DNA of 64,000 bases from the NCBI GenBank assembly GCA_963169105.1, contig OY720636.1, forward strand, positions 78,976,123 to 79,040,122, written 5' to 3'. Made by a program: the position numbers and the translations under genes. Numbering within the stretch: the stretch's first letter is position 1; each line of letters begins with the position of its first letter. The notes below the pieces were generated by a model. That model worked only from the letters and a program-made list of their open reading frames with translations. It was not told the DNA's origin and ran no database searches. Shown here one piece after another: positions 27,401-36,400 of the stretch. The DNA is from Ceriagrion tenellum. Its lineage: Eukaryota; Arthropoda; Insecta; Odonata; Coenagrionidae.

Positions 27401-30400
27401 GCTTCCTTGACCCATAGGATGTCATCCCCTGATCCATTTTAACTAAGTGATGATGAAGTATCCATCATATGAACAAAGTACCGTCATCAACTCTACCTAC
27501 AACCAGTTTCACATAAATCAATATTTGCTGGTGATTGCATCTGGTGGACACATAAGTCCCAAATGAAGGTCTAGGTTTTCATCAGTTATCAGGGATATCT
27601 ACTCAGAATGAAAAATCAGCAATCGAAGACTACCAGTATTATGGCCTCTTAACATGGCAATCCATCCCTTGTCTATTCTTAGTTTTTGCTGGTTGAGCAT
27701 ATTCATGCTTGATGGTATCCATCACAATAGTTATTGTTGTCCAAATATAGCATTGGGTAACTTTGTTGCTTAAGGCATTATACTATTCTTGGACATTTCT
27801 CTGTAAATCACAGTTTCATATGCATTTCTCAGGTAATTCTCATGTATGTCTTCTATAGAATTTTGACCTAAGTACCTACATTATGGAAGAATTTTTTGTT
27901 GCGCGAATATATATAATTTTTATAGATATACCTATTTTTGGAACTAGTGTATGATATATAATGACTTCAATTTTTTAAGAATAGAAAAGACTTCAACCTT
28001 TCCTGTGCTAATGCAGGTTATTTCAATTATGTGACAGTGAATGATGCCTTATGATATGTGAGCATTGCCTTTCATTTGAGAAGCGAGAAATGGTTGTCGT
28101 TAGTTGGCTATTACTAATTTTTATTGAAAATATTTCAGCCTTTCCAATTATTCGGCTGGTTGTTGCAGAGGATGGTGGAGATATTCATGTCCTTCCTATC
28201 TAGAATAAGTCTGAAACACCTTTTGTGGGCTTACCTGCCAGATTATGTTCGTGCTTTCTCTTCATCTGACATAGGTGAGTTGAGCTCCATTATTCTATAT
28301 GGTTGGAAAAATGAGGAAGGAAAAAATTGTCTAGTATGACAGTCATTTAACTGCTGGCTTTTTCATTGTCTTATATGTATTTTCTGCCAGTTAAATATTT
28401 TTTTTCCTTTATATGCTGAGATATATTAATCTCGACTCTTGGTCCAAATCTTTTATTTGGGTCATTTCACTTATAATGATCCATTTATGTCATTTGTGAT
28501 AAAATTCATTTCTATTGCACGCATACCTTCATGCATTAGCAGTTGAATGCAATAGTTTTAAAAGTTTTATCCCTCCTCATTTTCTCATGGCAGCCATTTT
28601 CCAAGATAGCGTGTGCAAATTTTTGAGAATTTTGATATTTGCTCTACCTTAAATAACCTGTAACCTAATTATGACGCTTGGAAAGATGCTTAAAATGTAC
28701 TATTCTATATATGATGGAAAACTATTTCTGTTACATTTTCTTTTCAAATTTCTTCATTGTTGGAATAGAACTTGGAGTCAACATCGTTTTCCTTTAAGAA
28801 CCTGGTTTTTGGCTCAAGAGAACTGTGCAAAGGAGGATAGTCTCATATTGAAGAGATATTGTAAATAAACAATTTAAGTAGAAGAATAATTATAGAAAGG
28901 GGCACATAGGTGGAACTAACCCTTTTGCTTCTTGAAGCTAAAAAAAAGTCTCCATGCACTATATCGACCATTTTTGGCCTTCATTTTCTCTGGTCAGGGA
29001 GCTATTAAAAATATGAGCCTTGCAGAGTCTAAAGATGTCTCAAGGAAAAACTTATAGCTAAAACTTGAGAGTTTGAGATTCTACTCATGATGGAATTGTG
29101 GTACATATTTGTAAACTAGCTTTGTGCTCAACATCAGCTGTCTTCGGACTTCATTTCCTTGATTGGGCGAGATTTATGGCAGTTGTGAAATAGCAAGAAA
29201 TTGAATGTAAGCAATATATTGTCACCAGCATCTTGTAGTTACTTTCACATCTGGATTCCCCTGGCAGCACTCAAAAATTAGTGTTCCAGCCAGATATTTT
29301 TATCCAATTTCACCATTCTTTACAACCCCCATAAATCTCTAAGGAGTTAAATCTCGAAATTAAAGTTGTAACCATATGCTTACTTGAGCATTGCTTTGTC
29401 TCCCGTGATCAGTGTACCTTCAATAGCTAATTAGCTTATGACAGAGTTTAACATATAATTTCCTAGTAATTCTTTGCAGAAGATTCATATTACAACGCTG
29501 AGGATTTCTTTGAGGACAAACTTTGAATTTGATGAGTACCACATTTTCCAACTCAGGAGACACTTTTTTTTATCCTTACCAATGGTCCATGCTTCCAATC
29601 CATAGAGTGCCATGCTCCATGCAAATGTTTTCACATAGTTTCCTAGTTTGTAGTCCTTTCTTTTGGAGATAAGCTTTTGGTTTTCCTTCCCCGTGATGTC
29701 TTTTGGTGACAACAGTTTCTCCAGCCATCTTGCTGATGTCTTCAGGTCGAAGTGGCAATGCATCTCATGGTCTGTCCTTATATACCTGTTGGGTTGATCG
29801 GAGTGAACTGGTTTCCTGATCAACCCAACAGGTATATAAGGATGCTCCACTCGACCTGACTATATAAGTTCGCTCTGATCGACTGGACAGGTATATAAGG
29901 ATGGACCATGAGATGCATCACCATTTCGACCTGAAGATGCCAGCAGGATGGCTGGAGAAACTGTTGTCACCAAAAGACATCACGCGGAAGGAAACCCAAA
30001 AGCTGAAACGCTGCGGAAACCTTCATACTAATTGTAGTCCTTTCTTCTTTGAATACACAGCTGTCTTTCAATCATGAAGGCTTTCTTAGCTTGGGCTATT
30101 CTTTGCTTGATGTCTATTGTAATTCTTCCATCCCACGAGAAGGCACTTCCGAGATAGATGAAGGACTAATGTGATACTGTATGCTTAAAAAATGCTCCCA
30201 ACTGACTGTTAAAAAATCCCTATGACACTGATTGACTCAATGTTTGTTAATCTTCCTTCCAGTCTATGACAATGACGAGAGTCCCGATGATGTGATGGGG
30301 GGTTCAAATACTGCCCACAGTGATGATAGCCGGGTCAGTATGGATGAGGGTAGTGGGGGCCATGAGCATTCATCTCATCATGGAGGGGACATGGGAAACA

Positions 30401-33400
30401 ACAAGAGTCCCCTGAACGCACTGCTCATCAATCGAACAAGGCCCCAACCATGCGATCAAGAGGTTGATCTGTACTTGCTGCAGCACCAGCTCATCACCAG
30501 CGACAAGGGACACAGCAAGAGGAACCCTTACAAGATGCCCTCCAACCACTGTATTAGGTGAGTCGGGTGCTCCATCTTTCTGTTCCTTTCAGGATAAATG
30601 CAGTTTCATACCCCGTCAACAACATTCAATGCGCACCATGTGGCTGTCTCATCGAGTGTATAGCCAATTCCTGGTGTCACATAAACTTCTGTAGTCTCGT
30701 GTTGCCACACTTCAACTGAGGTAAAAATATTTGGTCTGTAGATGCTCTGAAACTGGTTTGTAACTGCACTTTGAAATTGGTAAGTAAGTGCTCTGAAAGT
30801 GGCCTGTTACTGCTCTGAAAGGCTAATATCTGATATGGAAGTGGTCTATAACTGGACTGAACTGGTCTGGATTTCGAAGATGTTACAGACCAGTTTCAGA
30901 GCTTTTATAAACTAGTTTCAAAGAGCAGTTACAAACCAGTTTCAAAGAGCAGTTACCAACCAGTTTCAAAGAGAAGTTACAAAAGTTTCATATCAGTTAC
31001 AAACCAGTTTCAGAGCAGTTAGAAACCAGTTTCAGAGATGTTATGAATGTTTCAAAACAGTTTCACATCAGTTACAAACCAGTTTCAGCGGTTACAAACC
31101 AGTTTCAGAGATTTTACAAACCGGTCAAAGAGCAGTAACAGCCCAAATATTTTTACCTGGGTAAGACTCAAATGGGAAACCAGCCATGTTACCTTGAAGA
31201 GAATTTACATCTCCATATTTCCCTGCAAGCCTCTTTAGGGGCATGTGACAGGAATCTCGCTCAATTTTTAAGAGGAAAATATATCAATAATTAAGTTGGG
31301 GGTTATACTTATATTTTATTGATCAGCAAAGGGGGCAAAAAGTGTATTCTTTCATGATGTTATTCTATTAGTATGAGCCATTGGGAGAATGAAAGATGTT
31401 TGTCAATTGCTATTGTTTTGAAAAGGGGGCTCAAAGTTGTGTAAGTAAAATATTAAACCCCAAGTGCTGATTTCTAGTGAAAAGAACACTGAAGCTAGAC
31501 TGACATCACTCAAGCTCAAAAGAGAATGCAGGAAGAAGAGTTCGTCTGCTCACCTTCGTAGTGTATGTCAAAAAACTGACTTATTCCACTTTTTCTTATA
31601 AAGTAATTTGTCCAACTGTTCCATATTTTCAGTTTCCCTTGTAGTTTTAAGCAATTTGTAGTTTTAAGCAGTTGAATAGTTGATTCTTTTGAGAATGATA
31701 ATTTCTGTGTGCATCCACCGTTAGAAGTCTGTTTTTTTAACCCACAAAGGCCCTTTGTCGTGCAAGCGATAACTTTGAGCAACCTGATATTGGTTGTTGT
31801 GGATGAATTGTGTCCCGAGAAGGGCCCCCAGCCCACAACGCCAATGCCTAAGGGTTATGAGGATGATGAGGAGGATGATGAAGTTGGAGACCTAACAGTG
31901 ATGCCAACAGAAATCGATTACAACTCCACATCATTGGCTTGCCACAAACTTCGTGTTGTTGGAGAGCTTCCTCGCAGAAATCATGGAGTTTGTATAAACA
32001 GTCATCCAAACGTAAGTTTTATGTGCATACAGTATTGTTTTGTTGCTTAAAAATAATATGACCAAATATATTTCAGCAAGATTTGCCAGTTTCTATGTTT
32101 TTTGACTCCCTTCAATTCATGCCTCACCTTGTCATTTGTAATCAGGGAGAGGAGTTCGAGTTGAGAGGAACTACTAAATGGTAATGGTAAACTAATATAT
32201 AATAATAACTAATGGTAAACAACTAATAAGAGGCATGAGACTTTTAGTAAATGTTAACATAACTCAACATATAGAATTCTTTCTGTTGGTCACAAAGTAA
32301 CTCTTAAATCATCATATCAGATTGGACAAAAAACATAAAAACACGTAAAATGGCTTACAAGGATATGAATGATAGGTTTTCAGATGTATTTTTATGTACA
32401 GCAATTGCAGCTAGATTCTAGAAATTCGTTCTCGCTATAATATTCTCTGGCTAGCAGGTGCTGTTTCGAGTGTTTTTTGAAAGATGAGATGGGTGGGAGG
32501 AGTTTCAAATTGGCTGGTAATTTGTTATGTATTATGGAAGCTGGTATGATGTGGGCCTTTCTGACCAGCTTCAATACTGATTTACATGAATGTCTTTACT
32601 GACACGAGAATTGTGGGAGTGAATTTCATGTTTGGTGGGGAAAAGGTGGTGGTTTTGTTTAATATAGATGGAGCAGCTCAGTATTGTGTCTTCAAAATGA
32701 TACACATGCATTAATTATGCTCATAATCCCTACCCCAAGCTACTCATACTCTCCAACATTTGAACCTGAACATTACATATTTATTATTAATACAAGCACA
32801 TTTTTCTTGATTACAATAGGCTATTGCTTTGTCCATCTGGCTTGATAAATTTTATTTTTTGACATTCTACTTCCATCTCTAGCCTAATAGAAGAGCTTTT
32901 CATATTGTAAGTACTCGAGAACATATGGGGTGCATTCCGTTTTGCAAGTCGCTTTGATGCTCTCAAAGATGCTCTGTTTCTTGCACTTTAGCTCTTTGAT
33001 GTGCTTTTGTTAGGGTCCACAAAACAGGCATGGTAAGCTTGTTTTGTGCCTGAAACAGGCTCCAATCGCTCTGCCAGTGGTTCTAAATGATGTGGCAATG
33101 TCATTAGGGGATTGTTAAACAATCAAAAAATCAGTTTATACATAGAGAAGGTACTTGTTGGTGGCATAAGTTTAAAAAAATGAGGCATTCACTCCTTGAA
33201 TTTGCTTCCCATCACGCAGTTTTTGTCTGGAGGAGGTATTTTTTTTTATGATTATTCTCCTTTTTCATTGGTTACATCTCTGTATGATCAAGCTTTGGAG
33301 TGTCAGTCTGCCAAGGAGTTTCAGTCAATGATGAATGCATTAGAGGTCTAGTGCAAGAGGCATGGGATGAAGATAAACCATAAGAAGACAAAATTGATAA

Positions 33401-36400
33401 GATTCTCTACAAGCAAGATGGTGGGTCTGAATATAAGGGTGGGAGGGCTTAAAATGGAGCAAGTCGAGAAGTTCGCATATCTGGATAGTATTTTGGAGGA
33501 GAATGGTTTTGGTGGTAGGGACATAGAATGTAGAATTGCCATGGTTATGGAAGCATTTTCCATGAGGAGGGAATTGATGAGGGGTGGTATGAGTAGAGAC
33601 GTGAAGAAAAGACTGATGAAAACTCTAACATGGAGTGTGGTCCTGAATGGGATGGAGACTTGATCAATGCGAAGGGAGGATGCACGTATGCTTGAGGCAT
33701 TTGAGATGTGGGTGTGGAGAAGGATGGAGATGGTGAGCTGGATGGCGAGAAGAATGAACGAGGAGGTAATGGATATGGATGGAGAGTAGAGGAATCTGGT
33801 GGCACATGTTTGGAGGAGGCAAAAGATATGGATGGAGGACATCTTGAAAAAAGAGGGAACCCTGAAGTGTTATTATTTTTATTACCTGTATTTATCCAAA
33901 GATTTGTGATATGCATAGCATATACAAATTTAGGACACATCAAGATATGCAGGCGAAATACTAACCATATTTACTCCCATGTAGGACCACTTCGCATATA
34001 GGACGAGGTAGGATTTTAGAGAAAAAAAATAAAAAACGGGACTTCCTAACTCGTTTATTCAGGATTTTATCATGAAAGTCAGGTTGTGTGACATTGATTC
34101 CTTCAGTGCACTTTCTGCTTCTGCCTGTTCTGACTCTCCTTCTGAACATTCGCCAGAACTCTCCTCTTTGTCGCTATCGCTCCATGAAGCTTCATCTTCT
34201 GATCCGTCGAGTGAATTGGAAATGCAACATTTCTTGATGGATTTCGATATTATCTCTTGAGAAATGCTCTTCCAAGCAACTGACACCCATGAAGCAAGCT
34301 GTGAAGCACTGGCCCGTTTGATGCGGCCAGTTGCAGTCATTTCTCGATCTTCGGCAGTCAACCATTCCGTGTACAGTTTCCTCACTCGATCTTTAAATGG
34401 CTTGTTGTTGCACACGTCCAGTGGTTGTAATTGTGAGGTCATTCCCCCAGGAATTGTCACTGGAGTGCTCGTATTCTCCTGTAACAAGGTTTCTGGTTTC
34501 AAGGTTCATCTGTGAGGTGTCCCCTGAACATTTCCATCACTAAAATCGACAGTAGCCTTAGTAATGCCCCTAGGCGGCGAAGCCATACTGTTTTCAGCCA
34601 GTCAGTCATCAACTCATTGTTCGTCCAGCCTTTATTGTTGCATCGAATAACAACGTCTCTTGGGAAGATTTCATTTTTCGGGATTGACTTCCATTTCAGT
34701 ATGATCTATGGTGGTAACCGATGACCGTCTGCTGTACATGCCAACATCTCTGTGATTTGCTGCTTTTCATTGCCACCTGACCGTATCAATACTTGGTTTT
34801 CTCCTTTCGGGTGAACAGTCGTATTGCCTGGCATATCAAAGTAAATTGCCATCTCATCTGCGTTCTCAATTTGTCCCATTAAGAATTCTGTCAGCTTTCT
34901 TAGATCAATGACATGCCTTTGAAATCGCATCAGCTTGGCTTTGTAGTCAGTAGGTATCTTCTGAACAATGGAGGTCCGTCGTGTTATGGAGAATCCTGCT
35001 CTTTTCATGAAGTGGTATGCCCAACCACGACTGGCTTTGAATTCTTGTCATGGAATTCCACATTCTCTCGCAAGATCCCTGGCTTTCACTTGAAGAACTT
35101 CCACTGCCACAGGCATGCACATGTTGCACATGTGTCTCACAAAGTTTTGTAGCTCTTCCTCCATCTTAGGATGTTTACCAGTTTTCGGTCTACGAAATGA
35201 TTTTCTTGTGCTTTCCCCATTAAACAGCAAACCTCACTGATTACGCCACTTCCGCACACTCACGTCCTGCAGTGCAGTTGTTGCTCTTTTCCACATGCAA
35301 AATAACTTTTCTCTTGAAAGAAGCAGTGTACTGTGTTCTCCACACTTTCTCCATTTTCTATTCCCACGGTATGGCAATGCACAAGTAAACAGTACAGTGG
35401 TAACGAAGGGTGATCTGTCACTAAACCAGCTTTTAGAATGAGTTGTCACGACGTGGGAAGAACAGAAACTACGTTTTGCTCGGGACAATGTATTCGTCAC
35501 TCAAAAGGATATCTGGAGCCGACACGCAAAGCTTCGCAGTCGCCCGAGAGAGACTCTCCGCTCTAGACTCCCCTGCTCATTGTTGACGCCCACCGGCTGA
35601 TGTGGCTGCCCCTGTTCTCGCCTGATTTACACCTTGATATCAGATGATATGGCCACCGCGCCGGACTCATCTTTACGTTCGCTTCCAAAGCACATGTAGC
35701 GTGGCGTCGTCTGCCACTGGAGAATCAAAAATAGTGAGATGTCACCCGTCATACAAGGTTATTATCGCTCCATCCAACAAAGGTGACTTTGATTTCGACC
35801 TTGACACTTACCCAAAAAGAAAACAGCGAAGAATCCTTTGCTCGCACACATAGGATGACACCGATTTTTTAAGCGGGTAAATGTGAAAAAAAACCTCGTC
35901 CTATATGTGAGTAAATACGGTAACTATATGTACATACATATATACTATCACAGGCGCTAATTACATATTTAGAAATTCATTTACTGAATAAAACATCTGA
36001 ATGTGTGGAAAGTTTACAAAGTTTTTCTTGAAGAGGGACATCTCAGTAACTCGCTTCAATTCTGGTGGTAGCTTATTATAGAGTATCAATCCCATCTATT
36101 TTGGGCCTTAAGCTGCATTATGGGTTCTTACAAACTGCTGGTGCAGATCTTAACAGGATATCGTATCGCGTAATGTAAGTGGTATGAATCATTGGTTGGA
36201 TATTTTGAAATATTGTTTTTTGTGAACATTATTACCATATAAATGTAAATACAAGGAATTAGGATATGCAGCTTCTTAAACAAAGGGTGACACTTTGAGC
36301 AATAAGAAACATTGCTTATTAGTTTTATAACCTTTTTTGTATGAGGAAAACTGAATCAACATGAGGGGAGGTACCCCAGAACAAAATGCTGAATATGATA

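Noticed and set aside
29485..29850. 121-codon minus-strand frame as a gene
   Set aside because: It joins a LINE fragment with the inserted palindrome; only the LINE part (29485-29662) is protein-like.
33348..33943. Minus-strand frames of 164 and 132 codons
   Set aside because: They are antisense shadows of the plus-strand LINE reverse-transcriptase fragment.
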